From an uncultured Bacteriovoracaceae bacterium (GTDB lineage: Bacteria > Bdellovibrionota > Bacteriovoracia > Bacteriovoracales > Bacteriovoracaceae): a stretch of DNA of 64,000 nucleotides. Made by a program: the position numbers and the translations under genes. The notes below the pieces were generated by a model. The model was given only the letters and a program-made list of their open reading frames with translations. It searched no databases and was not told where the DNA came from. Shown piece by piece: positions 50,818 through 59,336 of this stretch (within the stretch, counting starts at the first letter, position 1; each line of letters opens with the position of its first letter). The stretch is taken from the NCBI GenBank assembly GCA_937923325.1, contig CAKZUQ010000003.1, positions 124,001 through 188,000 on the forward strand. Direction: 5' to 3'.

Positions 50818-51585
50818 ATGAATAAAATAATAGCAGGCCTTTTGGTCATATTGACAGTATCTTGTGCCCAGGTAGCTCCATCAGGAAAAACTCAAGCAGA
50901 GATCTTATTTAAAGAAGCCAAAATTTTAAAAGATGATGGAAGATTTATTGCAGCTACAGAAAAGCTAAATAGATTAAAAAACGAACATCCATATAGCTTT
51001 TTTTCAGTTCCAGCTGAACTAATGCTTGCAGATATTCTTTTTGAAAAAGAAAGCTTTGTAGAGTCTGCAGCAGCTTATATTATTTTTAAAGACTTTCATC
51101 CAAAACATCCTAAGCTTGATTATGTTACTTATAGAATTGCTGAGTCATTCTTTAAGCAAATACCTAGTAGTTTTGATCGAGATTTAGAGAGTGCTTTTGA
51201 GTCAATTCGTTATTATAACGAAGTCTTAAACAAATATACTAACTCTGATTACTCTAAGGATGCGGACAAAAAAATTAAAAAAGCTAAAAAGATGATCTTA
51301 CAAAAAGAGCAATACATCGCTGATTTCTACTATAAAACAAAGTCCTTTAATGCGGCGATGTGGAGATATAAAAGAATTTTAGAGACCATTAAAGATATAG
51401 ATATAGTTAGGCACTCAATGCTTAGGTTAATAAAGAGTTCTTTTTATGCTAATAAATTTAAAGAATGCTTACACTACGCTAATAACTTTGTTCCACTATT
51501 TGATGATGAGTCAAACAAAAAAGATGCAATGAGTATTCAAAAGTCTTGTGGGAAATATTTAGAGAAAGGGTTAAAAAATGAATAA
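50818..51585 (+). CDS. bamD: Outer membrane assembly lipoprotein BamD
   Basis: A 255-residue lipoprotein, lipobox TVSC (Cys16). The TPR-rich body has the BamD order: AEILFKEAKILKDDGRFIAATEKLNRLKNEHPYS, AELMLADILFEKESFVESAAAYIIFKDFHPKHP and VTYRIAESFFKQIP. BamD is an essential part of the beta-barrel assembly machine that recognises barrel C-termini. It fits the many barrel proteins of the window. It is followed by a TPR gene with an 8-base overlap. Confidence 0.85.
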   Translation: MNKIIAGLLVILTVSCAQVAPSGKTQAEILFKEAKILKDDGRFIAATEKLNRLKNEHPYSFFSVPAELMLADILFEKESFVESAAAYIIFKDFHPKHPKLDYVTYRIAESFFKQIPSSFDRDLESAFESIRYYNEVLNKYTNSDYSKDADKKIKKAKKMILQKEQYIADFYYKTKSFNAAMWRYKRILETIKDIDIVRHSMLRLIKSSFYANKFKECLHYANNFVPLFDDESNKKDAMSIQKSCGKYLEKGLKNE

Positions 51586-52303
51586 AGAAGCTCAATTAAT
51601 TAATTCTGCTAAATCATCATTTACAAATAATTTATTTAAAAAATCTATGGCCGATTTAGAAGAGGTCTTAGAAATTAACCCTAAAAACAGTACCGCCTAC
51701 TTTTACATGGGAAATATTTTTCATATAAAAGGGCAACTTGGCAAGGCGATAAAAGCATTTAATAAGGTTCTCGAACTAGATCCTAATAATACAGATGCAT
51801 CCATTAGTTTATCAGTAATCCTAAACGATATTGGCAAATACGAACAAGCACAAGAGGTATTTAATAAGGCCAATGATAAAGTGAAAAACGGATCAAGTGG
51901 AGTTAGTGATCCTCATATAAATAAGCAGTTCGCTTTAAAACATTATGAATTAGCAGAAATGTATTTTTCTTATAACAGATATGATGAAGCTCTTTTTGAA
52001 TATAATAAAGCGATAGCTTTAAATCCAGATAACCTTGAGACAAGAATTAAAATTGCAAAAGTTTACTCTAAAAAAGGCTATGTATCTAAAGCTATAGAAG
52101 AGCTAAGATCATTAAAGTCTGAGAACCCATCTTTTATAGAAGCTAGAATTGCTCTTGGTCTTTTGTATTATAGTTCTGGTAATGCTTTAGAGGCCCAAAA
52201 TGAATGGCAATATGCTCTTAATAAGGACCCATTAAATACTGAACTTCAAATGTACTTAGAGTTATCTCAAAGTGCTACTGAAACAAGCTTAAATTTAGCA
52301 TAA
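51578..52303 (+). CDS. TPR-repeat protein
   Basis: A 241-residue soluble protein with six to seven TPR motifs, e.g. STAYFYMGNIFHIKGQLGKAIKAFNKVLELDPNN, ALKHYELAEMYFSYNRYDEALFEYNKAIALNPDN and IEARIALGLLYYSSGNALEAQNEW. No signal peptide is seen, so it acts in the cytoplasm, probably as a protein-docking scaffold. The ATG lies within the end of bamD, and a terminator follows at once. Confidence 0.88.
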   Translation: MNKEAQLINSAKSSFTNNLFKKSMADLEEVLEINPKNSTAYFYMGNIFHIKGQLGKAIKAFNKVLELDPNNTDASISLSVILNDIGKYEQAQEVFNKANDKVKNGSSGVSDPHINKQFALKHYELAEMYFSYNRYDEALFEYNKAIALNPDNLETRIKIAKVYSKKGYVSKAIEELRSLKSENPSFIEARIALGLLYYSSGNALEAQNEWQYALNKDPLNTELQMYLELSQSATETSLNLA

Positions 52304-52332
52304 AAAAAGGAAGCTGATTAGCTTCCTTTTTT
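52302..52332. terminator. Bidirectional intrinsic terminator
   Basis: AAGGAAGCT (52307-52315) pairs with AGCTTCCTT (52320-52328) around a 4-base loop, with an A-run before and T-run after. It separates the bamD operon from convergent fliW. Confidence 0.92.
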
Positions 52333-52352
52333 ATTTATTAGTTCTAATTAAA

Positions 52353-52907
52353 TTATAATTCTTGAATTCTTTCTTTAGGTCTTGATTCTGTAGAACTTGT
52401 ATTATTGTTTACAATATCAACTGGTGCAGAAACATTTGTTCTTTTAGAGTCATCAGAGCTAAATGCTACGATGTAGCTTTTTAATTCTTTATACATTTCA
52501 TATTTAACAGAAAGCTTAGAATCTTGAAGAACAATTTGTTTTGCAATTTGTTTTTCATTATTGATTACGATTGGAGCTTTAAGATTAGCGCTCATTTGAG
52601 ATATATCAGATGGAATTGTCAAAATAGCATAAATTTTTGCTTGGTTTAAAGACTCAAGGCTTACACTATTCATGTCAGCTGGTAATAACTTTGCTGTATA
52701 GTCTGGCTTGAATATTTTTGGTTCAATTACTGGAAAAGCAATCTTTTCATCTTCAATTGACTGAAGCCAAAGAATTAAAGTTGAATCACCTGGATCTACA
52801 ACAAAGAATTTTTTAAGATTCTCAAACCCTAAAATGCCCTCAGACATTGTGATTATATCTTCTGTATTAACTTGAAGTTCTCCAAATCTAGATGTATTGA
52901 CCTTCAC
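52353..52907 (-). CDS. fliW: Flagellar assembly factor FliW
   Basis: A 184-residue protein (about 130 core residues plus a Ser/Thr-rich tail). The FliW marks are FENLKKFFVVDPGDSTLILWLQSIEDEKIAFPVIEP and LNAKAPIVINNEKQIAKQIVLQ-like LKAPIVINNEKQIAKQ. FliW binds and blocks CsrA and is itself titrated by flagellin. The start is GTG preceded by GGAGGG. It follows csrA by 86 bases on the same strand, the standard partner arrangement. The 50-residue C-terminal extension ending in RPKERIQEL is longer than usual. Confidence 0.93.
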   Translation of the reverse strand: MKVNTSRFGELQVNTEDIITMSEGILGFENLKKFFVVDPGDSTLILWLQSIEDEKIAFPVIEPKIFKPDYTAKLLPADMNSVSLESLNQAKIYAILTIPSDISQMSANLKAPIVINNEKQIAKQIVLQDSKLSVKYEMYKELKSYIVAFSSDDSKRTNVSAPVDIVNNNTSSTESRPKERIQEL

Positions 52908-52993
52908 TCTCGCCCTCCGATAAAAATAAAGTAGTCTAATAACTACCTTAATTAGATATTAACAGTCAATTATATTGATTCGCAAGGTGGAAT

Positions 52994-53224
52994 TTATTTC
53001 TTATGGAGCTCTGCGTTCAGCGCAGCAAGGTCTATTGGTGCTGAATTAGCAGCTTCTGTATTTTGATCGTGAATAGCTTGATAAACTTCTTCTCTGTGTA
53101 TTTTAGTCTCTTTTGGAGCTTTAATACCAAGTCTGACCTGCTTACCCTTAATCTGGACAACCACGATCTTTATATTATCATCAATTGCTATGCTTTCTCC
53201 AAGCTTCCTTGTCAGAACGAGCAT
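52994..53224 (-). CDS. csrA: Carbon storage regulator CsrA
   Basis: A 76-residue RNA-binding translational regulator: MLVLTRKLGESIAIDDNI is the invariant start with the key Arg6-type residue (here in LTRKLGE), and VVQIKGKQVRLGIKAPKE with IHREEVY completes the RNA-binding face. The C-terminus is about 15 residues longer than E. coli CsrA, as common with FliW partners. GAGG precedes the ATG, and a small hairpin with GGAG (53240-53254) in the leader could be a self-binding site. Confidence 0.96.
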   Translation of the reverse strand: MLVLTRKLGESIAIDDNIKIVVVQIKGKQVRLGIKAPKETKIHREEVYQAIHDQNTEAANSAPIDLAALNAELHKK

Positions 53225-53525
53225 TTTTACCTCTTTAATACTCCTTTATGGAGTTTTAATCATTAAACACTGAGACTCATATAATATTGCTATAGGCATA
53301 TGGCAAGCTATTTATACGAGATTACAATAGTATAGTAGTTATTACATACTAAAGATATTCAGTAAGTTTTGCCTCTAAGTAATTAATATTGTTTAGTCTT
53401 TTGTTGGTACGCAAGTGATTTAGTTGTGTCGATATGTGGAAATTAACAAAAATAATTATTTACTTGAAGTTCATCTGAAAAAAGAGAGAGCAGCTATTTC
53501 ATATAAGGTGTAGCCACTGTCTAAT

Positions 53526-53569
53526 GTTTAAGCAGTAGAAGATAGTTTAAGCAGTAGAAGATAGTTTAA
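53526..53569 (+). repeat. Tandem 19-base repeat, 2.3 copies
   Basis: The unit GTTTAAGCAGTAGAAGATA occurs at 53526-53544 and 53545-53563 with no mismatch, and a third copy starts (GTTTAA) at 53564. It lies about 130 bases upstream of a sigma54-like promoter, a position suitable for activator sites. Confidence 0.9.
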
Positions 53570-53691
53570 GGAATTAGGTGTGAAAAAAAGGAGCGACCTT
53601 AACCCCATGAAATAACTTACTTATTGTAAAGTGATTCTTTAAATAAGCCAGAATTTATCTATGTTTAGACAACTGCTATTTAATCCAAATA

Positions 53692-53708
53692 TTGGCATCA
53701 ATCGTGCT
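53692..53708 (+). promoter_or_regulatory. Sigma54-like promoter (one mismatch at -12)
   Basis: TTGGCAT-CAATC-GTGCT: GG at 53694-53695 and GC at 53706-53707 with exactly 10 bases between. The -12 box is GTGC instead of TTGC. It lies 72 bases before the ATG at 53780. Confidence 0.6.
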
Positions 53709-53779
53709 CTATATAATATATATAAAACTAAATTAACAAGAATTTCATTGTTTCGGTAGTGAATGAATAGGAGAGATTT

Positions 53780-54241
53780 ATGAGAAGTACTTTTATTATT
53801 GCATCTTTATTAATGGCGTTTAATTCTTTCGCTCAGGTAATTGATGGACCTTTAGATTTCTTAGGTGGATATCCAATTCTTGAGAAAAAAATTCAAGAGA
53901 TGTACTCTTCGAGTAAAATAGACCTTCACCATTTCACTAAAAAGACACATCGTTCTTACCCATCAATTAAAATGCTAGTAGGGGAGTATAGAGTTGATAG
54001 AGAGGAAAAGAGTAGAACAGCTTATTATTTAGTCACAGAGGGGGCTACACAATTTTCAGTTCTTGGTGGATATAAAAAATTAAAAGACGAGTGCTATTAT
54101 GACATCTCTGGGAATATTCAATTTTTACAAACGAGTAGTGATGAAGAAGTGAATGATTTTATGAGAGATATTTGCAGAGATATTATTGGTGAATATAAGT
54201 CACAAAAAGAAAAGCCGATTTTTGTTCAAAATGATAACTAA
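53780..54241 (+). CDS. Hypothetical exported protein within the flagellar region
   Basis: A 153-residue secreted protein with signal MRSTFIIASLLMAFNSFAQ. The mature domain has VGEYRVDREEKSRTAYYLVTEGATQFSVLGGYKKL and two Cys residues (DECYYDI, RDICRDI) and ends with a short basic tail. No known family was recognised. GGAGAG precedes the ATG. It is transcribed opposite to the flagellar genes on both sides and has its own sigma54-like promoter, so it seems inserted between flgL and csrA. Confidence 0.65.
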   Translation: MRSTFIIASLLMAFNSFAQVIDGPLDFLGGYPILEKKIQEMYSSSKIDLHHFTKKTHRSYPSIKMLVGEYRVDREEKSRTAYYLVTEGATQFSVLGGYKKLKDECYYDISGNIQFLQTSSDEEVNDFMRDICRDIIGEYKSQKEKPIFVQNDN

Positions 54242-54480
54242 CGGAATAATATGAAAAAGAGTATTGTTAGTAGCGCGAATAATCAAAATGTTAAAAAATC
54301 TGAAGTTAATAAACAGTAAGTTATGATCTTAGGGCTTTAGTAATTTTTTGAAATTTCTTTTTTGTGAATAGCTATAACTCTAAAGTATATTCACAATGGC
54401 GTAGAGACATTAACTTAGATAAGATTGGAAAGTTGGCTAGGGTTAATATTCAAAATCTTTTTTAGAGTAATATAGAGTCT

Positions 54481-55518
54481 TTATCTAATAAAATCCAATA
54501 GAGAATTATTCATTAGCTGAGAGCTGGCCTTGTAGCTGGCTTTTAATATGTTCTCTTGTTTTGAAAGGTCTGTGAATAACTCTGCAACATCAGCATCTTC
54601 AATTTTTGAGCTATATTCAGCATTTAAAAGTTTTCCTCTTTCAATACTACTTTCAGCATTATCAATAGTGTTAACTACAGATCCAATCTTAGTTCTAACT
54701 TGAATCAATCTATTTAAATCTTTATCTAGGTCAGGTAGTAAGTCTTGAACCATTTCATGATTATCTGTTAAAAGAGCGTTGTTTAGTTTTTCTAAGTTTG
54801 AAAATAGAGATGTTCTAGAATCAGCTTTTACTTCTACAATTTCAGCACTCTCATCAACTGTAGCTGGTAGTCTGTTAAACTCTATCTCTTGAGAATCTTC
54901 ATTTTCCTTAACTTCAAATTCTTTGATAGGAGAGTCATTAATCTCTATTTTTGGTAAAGCATTAGCATTATCAGCTTCAAAGAAAATATCAGCACCACTA
55001 TAGTTAACTGGAACAAATAGGTCCTTGGCAACTTCAAGTCTAGTTTGATTAGCATCACCTTTATATTTTCCATTGTCATCAAATGGTCTTGTAAGTGTTT
55101 TATGACCGGCAAAGATATATTTATTTCCAAATCTTTTATTTGCAATACTAATAGCTTGCTTTCTAAGTTGTTCAACTTCTCTGGCAACACTCTTTCTAAT
55201 ATCGTTATCGAATAAATTGGAAGATTGTCCAATTGCAATCTCTTTGGCCTTCGAAACAATCTCAGAAAGATCTTCAATAGCATTTTCTGTAAATTGAAGT
55301 TGTGCCTTAGCAAAGTTAACGTTTCTTAAGTATTGTTTTGCATCTATGTTTTTTGACCTTATAGACATAAGGTCTGTATTACCAACTGGGTCATCAGATG
55401 GTTTTTGAATTCTCTTTAAGTTAGAACCTTTAATTTGAAGATCCTCAAGTCTAGACTTAGTTTTTCCAACTGAGTGATTGATAGCATTGAATGAACTATT
55501 TTCTGATACTCTGCTCAT
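54481..55518 (-). CDS. flgL: Flagellar hook-filament junction protein FlgL
   Basis: A 345-residue flagellin-like protein. The N-terminal helix has RLEDLQIKGSNLKRIQKPSDDPVG, the FlgL form of the flagellin D0/D1 motif, and GNKYIFAGHKTLTRPFD is the typical central block. The C-terminal helix contains SIERGKLLNAEYSSKIEDADVAELFTDLSKQENIL. It joins hook-associated FlgK to the filament outside the cell. GAGG lies 6 bases before the ATG, and the gene starts 3 bases after flgK. Confidence 0.93.
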   Translation of the reverse strand: MSRVSENSSFNAINHSVGKTKSRLEDLQIKGSNLKRIQKPSDDPVGNTDLMSIRSKNIDAKQYLRNVNFAKAQLQFTENAIEDLSEIVSKAKEIAIGQSSNLFDNDIRKSVAREVEQLRKQAISIANKRFGNKYIFAGHKTLTRPFDDNGKYKGDANQTRLEVAKDLFVPVNYSGADIFFEADNANALPKIEINDSPIKEFEVKENEDSQEIEFNRLPATVDESAEIVEVKADSRTSLFSNLEKLNNALLTDNHEMVQDLLPDLDKDLNRLIQVRTKIGSVVNTIDNAESSIERGKLLNAEYSSKIEDADVAELFTDLSKQENILKASYKASSQLMNNSLLDFIR

Positions 55519-55521
55519 CTA

Positions 55522-57015
55522 TTACCTCATCATCCCTAAAACTGAATCAAACATCTCGTCTGCAACTTTAATCATCTTTGCAGATGCATCGTATGCATGT
55601 TGATATTTAATCATGTTTGCAGCTTCTTCATCTATTGAGACACCAGTTAATCTCTCTTTTACAGATTGAGCTTGTGCTAAGATTCCGTTTGCTTGTTCTT
55701 CATCAATTTTTGATTTTCCTGTTGCTAGGCCAATTGTTCCAACGGCAGTTAGATACGACTCTTCAAAAGTAGAGTTTTCATCGTTAAGAATTTTTTCATG
55801 TTGAAGCTTTGAAATAGCAATAGCAATCCTGTTATCTCCTGGTGAGTTTGGAGCTAAACCAGTTGATATATTATTTAAATCTTTTTGAATATCTTCACTT
55901 AGCTCAATTTTACCACTGGCATTTTTTTGAGAAGTTAAGTCCTTAAAAAAGTCTATTCCAGTAATTTTTTGTCTTTTTTCATTTATTTCAGGAAAGTAGT
56001 TAATATCCTTCATTGGATCAATAGGGTTACCATTTTGATCCATAGGAATTTCTCTATTAACGTATCCTCTTTTATGTATAGCATTTGTGGCCTTTGTTAA
56101 CCCATAAGCTAATTCATCCATTTGTTCTCTTAAGGCTGCAACATCTTCATTTCTAACTTTAAGTGATGCACCTAGTTTTCCTGTAGTTATAGAGCCTGAA
56201 ATTTTATTCTTAGTTCTTCCACTAAAGAATAATTCCATATTCCCTTCTTCATCAGAGCTATTTTCAGTTACTGAGTCAGCGGCTAATTCATTTACCATTC
56301 CACCAGAAACTAAAGATCCAGCTCCTTGAACGTTAACAGTATATTGGCCCTTTTCATCTTCATAAGTGTTAACTTTAAAAAACTCAGAGATTGTTCTAAC
56401 GGCAAGATCTCTTTGATCTCTAAGATCTCCTGTTTCGCCACCTAAGTTTTCAACATTAATAATCTCTTTATTAAGAGAAGCGATGCTTTTTGCTAGGCTA
56501 TTTATTTCGTGAACTGAGGCATGTATCTTAGCATCAATATTTTCTTTAACAGCTGTTACTTCTTCACTTAATCTATTAAAATCATTAACTACAAGTTGAG
56601 CATTATCTTTAACTAAAGATCTTACGACTTCATTTTCTGGTTGATTAGATAGTTCTCTAAATGAATTGAAAAATTTATTTAAGATTTTATTAAGACCATC
56701 AGAGTTAATTTCATTAAAGATCTCTTCAACTCTTTCTAATTGAAAGGTTCTCTCTTCATGGTAGTTACTACTAGTTAATGAATGATTGAGCTTTTTTTCA
56801 ATTAAAGTGTCGTGAACACGCTTAACACTTCTAATATTTGTACCTGTACCAAGAGTATACCCACTCTCTGAGATAGGAGTATTTGTTTCTTGATGAACTC
56901 TTTGTCTGGAGTAACCTTCTGTGTTTGCGTTGGCGATATTGTGCGACGTCGTCTTTAAAGACGTTTTAGATGCATGAAGAGAAGTTCTTCCAATGTTAAA
57001 TAAGTCTGCGCCCAT
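55522..57015 (-). CDS. flgK: Flagellar hook-associated protein FlgK (HAP1)
   Basis: A 497-residue protein secreted by the flagellar export system. The N-terminus has LFNIGRTSLHASKTSLKTTSHNIANANTEGYSRQRV (the rod/hook SHNIANANT motif), and GGETGDLRDQRDLAVRTISEF is a FlgK hallmark. The C-terminus is GVSIDEEAANMIKYQHAYDASAKMIKVADEMFDSVL. It caps the hook and joins to FlgL. GAGG precedes the ATG. Confidence 0.95.
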   Translation of the reverse strand: MGADLFNIGRTSLHASKTSLKTTSHNIANANTEGYSRQRVHQETNTPISESGYTLGTGTNIRSVKRVHDTLIEKKLNHSLTSSNYHEERTFQLERVEEIFNEINSDGLNKILNKFFNSFRELSNQPENEVVRSLVKDNAQLVVNDFNRLSEEVTAVKENIDAKIHASVHEINSLAKSIASLNKEIINVENLGGETGDLRDQRDLAVRTISEFFKVNTYEDEKGQYTVNVQGAGSLVSGGMVNELAADSVTENSSDEEGNMELFFSGRTKNKISGSITTGKLGASLKVRNEDVAALREQMDELAYGLTKATNAIHKRGYVNREIPMDQNGNPIDPMKDINYFPEINEKRQKITGIDFFKDLTSQKNASGKIELSEDIQKDLNNISTGLAPNSPGDNRIAIAISKLQHEKILNDENSTFEESYLTAVGTIGLATGKSKIDEEQANGILAQAQSVKERLTGVSIDEEAANMIKYQHAYDASAKMIKVADEMFDSVLGMMR

Positions 57016-57025
57016 TTACCTCATC

Positions 57026-57532
57026 CTAAGGAGTTACAGTTGTCCTTGTCGCACCATTTGACCCGTAGGTCGTATAGCTTGTTTTTCCAGTAAAACTTCT
57101 CTTTAAATCCTTTAAAGAGATTATTGCTTTATTTAAAAACAATTGATTCTTTTTACTTTGATCTTGTATTTTTTCAATAATATCTAAAAGTAATAAATTT
57201 AGCTTTGAAAGCTGATTGGCCTGAAAGTCTAAGTTATTTTCTTTTAAACATTTAACAACATCTTTAACTTTTTTTAGATCTAAATCAGTATTAATTGAAA
57301 AAATATTATCTAAAATAGCTTTTCTTTGAATATCTAACTCAGAAATTTGATTTAACTTTTTATTTTTTAACTCAACAACGCTTTCCAATTTATCTATGTC
57401 TGAGCTTAGTAGATGAACATATTCTTCACATGTAAGATCATATAAAGCTGTATGCTCTTGGCAAAACTCTGTCCAAACAGATATAAAATCGTTTGCTGAA
57501 AGCTTAAATTGTAAAAGTTGCTTTTCTGTCAT
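57026..57532 (-). CDS. flgN: FlgN-like flagellar export chaperone
   Basis: A 168-residue, mostly alpha-helical protein with long coiled-coil regions (IDKLESVVELKNKKLNQISELD, LNLLLLDIIEKIQDQSKKNQLFLNKAIISLKDL) and a polar Tyr/Gly C-terminus, as in FlgN, the chaperone for FlgK and FlgL. Sequence conservation in FlgN is low, so the call also rests on its position between flgM and flgK. The ribosome site is weak. Confidence 0.72.
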   Translation of the reverse strand: MTEKQLLQFKLSANDFISVWTEFCQEHTALYDLTCEEYVHLLSSDIDKLESVVELKNKKLNQISELDIQRKAILDNIFSINTDLDLKKVKDVVKCLKENNLDFQANQLSKLNLLLLDIIEKIQDQSKKNQLFLNKAIISLKDLKRSFTGKTSYTTYGSNGATRTTVTP

Positions 57533-57537
57533 TTTAA

Positions 57538-57858
57538 TTAAAACTCACTCGATAACATTTTATCAGCGATAGCGTCATAGTCAGGCTCGTAAGTACCTGC
57601 CTGAATACTAGCTTTAAGTGCTGCGATCTTGTCTGTATTATCAACAGGCATAGATGCATCTGCCATTTTTTTTATTCTAGAGAAATCTTTGATTGTATCT
57701 GGAATAGAAACTTTCGCATCTTTGGAAGTTCTGTCTTTAATCTCTTGTGCCTTTTCATATGAGTTTCTTTTCATTGCTAATGCTTTTGCCTTTTGAGCTT
57801 CAGCTTTAGCTGTTTTAGAATTAGGGAAAAATGATGGGCGAGTATCGATACTATTCAT
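57538..57858 (-). CDS. flgM: FlgM-like anti-sigma28 factor
   Basis: A 106-residue protein. The last half has the FlgM pattern VSIPDTIKDFSRIKKMADASMPVDNTDKIAALKASIQAGTYEPDYDAIADKML (sigma28-binding helices; longest part about residues 50-103). The N-terminus is Lys/Ala-rich and probably disordered, as expected for an exported anti-sigma factor. AAGGAG precedes the ATG. No fliA gene is in the window. Confidence 0.85.
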   Translation of the reverse strand: MNSIDTRPSFFPNSKTAKAEAQKAKALAMKRNSYEKAQEIKDRTSKDAKVSIPDTIKDFSRIKKMADASMPVDNTDKIAALKASIQAGTYEPDYDAIADKMLSSEF

Positions 57859-58227
57859 TTAGTTCTCTCCTTGAACTTTACTACTTTTATTATACATCTT
57901 TACAGCGTCAAATCCACTAGGCTGATTTTTAAGATGCGCTGGTACAATTTGGTCTAAGATTATTTCTTTAAGACCAACTCCGTTATTTACTTGGGCCATT
58001 ATTTTAGATCTTTCATCTGCCATTAGTGATTTATAATAAGCAGTACCTGGCCCTTGTGGTTCATCTGATTTAACAGTTTTTTGCATTTCATCGATCATGT
58101 GACGAATGAATTGTCTCTCCATGCCAACAGCAATATCTTTGTAGGCCTTTGGCACATTCTCATTTTCGTAAAGGTTTTTACGAGTTTGAGTTCTTGTGAA
58201 ATTTGGATTTTGAGAAATTTTACTCAT
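57859..58227 (-). CDS. flgJ: FlgJ-like rod-binding protein (no muramidase domain)
   Basis: A 122-residue protein matching the N-terminal rod-capping domain of FlgJ (AVGMERQFIRHMIDEMQKTV ... AYYKSLMADERSKIMAQVNNGVGLKEIILDQI). The peptidoglycan-hydrolase domain of enteric FlgJ is absent, so a separate muramidase must open the wall. The second ATG (58227) is chosen because AGGA lies 6 bases before it. A TATAAT in the 112-base leader may give this gene set its own promoter. Confidence 0.85.
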   Translation of the reverse strand: MSKISQNPNFTRTQTRKNLYENENVPKAYKDIAVGMERQFIRHMIDEMQKTVKSDEPQGPGTAYYKSLMADERSKIMAQVNNGVGLKEIILDQIVPAHLKNQPSGFDAVKMYNKSSKVQGEN

Positions 58228-58345
58228 AACCATCCTAGTTACTTTGTTTTGGGATAATCTTCCTGATCATCTTTCTATATTAATTATAGCACTATTTTAG
58301 AATCTGATGCCATAAAAAAAGTAGCTTTTTGTCGATTTTTTGACA

Positions 58346-59335
58346 TTAAATAAATTCAAGATCGGCAACTAATGCCCCATTGGACTTAAGTGTTTGAAAT
58401 ATTGAGATTAAATCTTCATTAGAGGTACCAATAGCATTCAACGCTTTTACTAAGTCATTAAGATTAGTCTTTTTTTCAACCATAAATAATGACCCCTGAA
58501 CACCTGATTTCGTTTCTCCAACTTCAATAACTAGATCCCCGTGACTAATAGCAACCTTATTTAGTCCTATATCTCCACCAGCGACAATTGTTCCAGTTTT
58601 TTCATTTATCACTATTTTTGCGTTTATATCTTGGTTCACTCTGAAGTTTTCCATTATTGCGATAAGATCAACAACTTTTCTAGAGTAGTGACTTGGTATA
58701 ATTAAATCAACAGTTGCAGAGTCAGAAGCAGTTGCAAATTTTCCACCTAAGTTTTCATTAATTACTTTGGTTACTCTAGCTGCAGTAGTGAAGTCTGGTT
58801 TATTTAATGTTAATCTGATTGATTTTTTTGAACTAAAGTTAGTGATGATTTCTTTTTCAACTGTTCCTCCATTTGGAATTCTTGCTGAAGTAGCATATTT
58901 TGCACCTTGAGTAAGTCCTCCAATAGATAAAGCTCCATTTGCAATTGCATATACATTACCATCTCCACCTTTTAGAGGTGTAACTAGTAAAGTTCCACCT
59001 GCTAAAGACTTAGCATCACCAATAGAAGAAACTGTAACATCTAGTTTTTGTCCTAATCTTCCAAAAGGAGGTAGTTTTGCAGTTACAATAACGGCAGCAA
59101 CATTATTAGAACTAACTTCTTGAACTGAGTTTAATCCCATTGTAGCGAACATTTTTTTTAAAGAGGTATTTGTTATCTCTCCACCACCGTCACCAGTTCC
59201 ATTAAGACCTATAACTAAACCATAACCAACTAAGGGGTTATCTCTAACACCTTTAATTGTAATAATATCTTTTAAGCGGTTATCTGCAAGAGCAGTGAAC
59301 GATAAAGTTAAAAGTAGAGTTGTAATCAATTTCAT
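58346..59335 (-). CDS. flgI: Flagellar P-ring protein FlgI
   Basis: A 329-residue periplasmic protein with signal MKLITTLLLTLSFTALA. Typical blocks: RLKDIITIKGVRDNPLVGYGLVIGLNGTGDGG, FGRLGQKLDVTVSSIGDAKSLAGGTLLVTPLKGGDGNVYAIANGALSIGG, and the end GTSNEDLISIFQTLKSNGALVADLEFI. It forms the bushing ring in the peptidoglycan layer. GAGG precedes the ATG by 7 bases. Confidence 0.96.
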   Translation of the reverse strand: MKLITTLLLTLSFTALADNRLKDIITIKGVRDNPLVGYGLVIGLNGTGDGGGEITNTSLKKMFATMGLNSVQEVSSNNVAAVIVTAKLPPFGRLGQKLDVTVSSIGDAKSLAGGTLLVTPLKGGDGNVYAIANGALSIGGLTQGAKYATSARIPNGGTVEKEIITNFSSKKSIRLTLNKPDFTTAARVTKVINENLGGKFATASDSATVDLIIPSHYSRKVVDLIAIMENFRVNQDINAKIVINEKTGTIVAGGDIGLNKVAISHGDLVIEVGETKSGVQGSLFMVEKKTNLNDLVKALNAIGTSNEDLISIFQTLKSNGALVADLEFI

Positions 59336-59336
59336 A

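Larger units (their letters stand above)
53225..53779. other. Long intergenic region between csrA and the 53780 gene
   Basis: 555 bases without a credible gene. It contains the csrA leader, two copies of a 19-base tandem repeat (53526-53563) and a sigma54-like element at 53692-53708. A non-coding RNA could lie here, but no compelling promoter-terminator pair was seen. Confidence 0.55.

Noticed and set aside
54251..54319. 22-codon ATG frame after the 53780 gene with GGA upstream
   Set aside because: Too short and without recognisable features; no supporting context.
54365..54470. Open stretch encoding about 35 residues before a TAG near the end of flgL
   Set aside because: No ATG and no ribosome site; possibly chance or a remnant, not callable.
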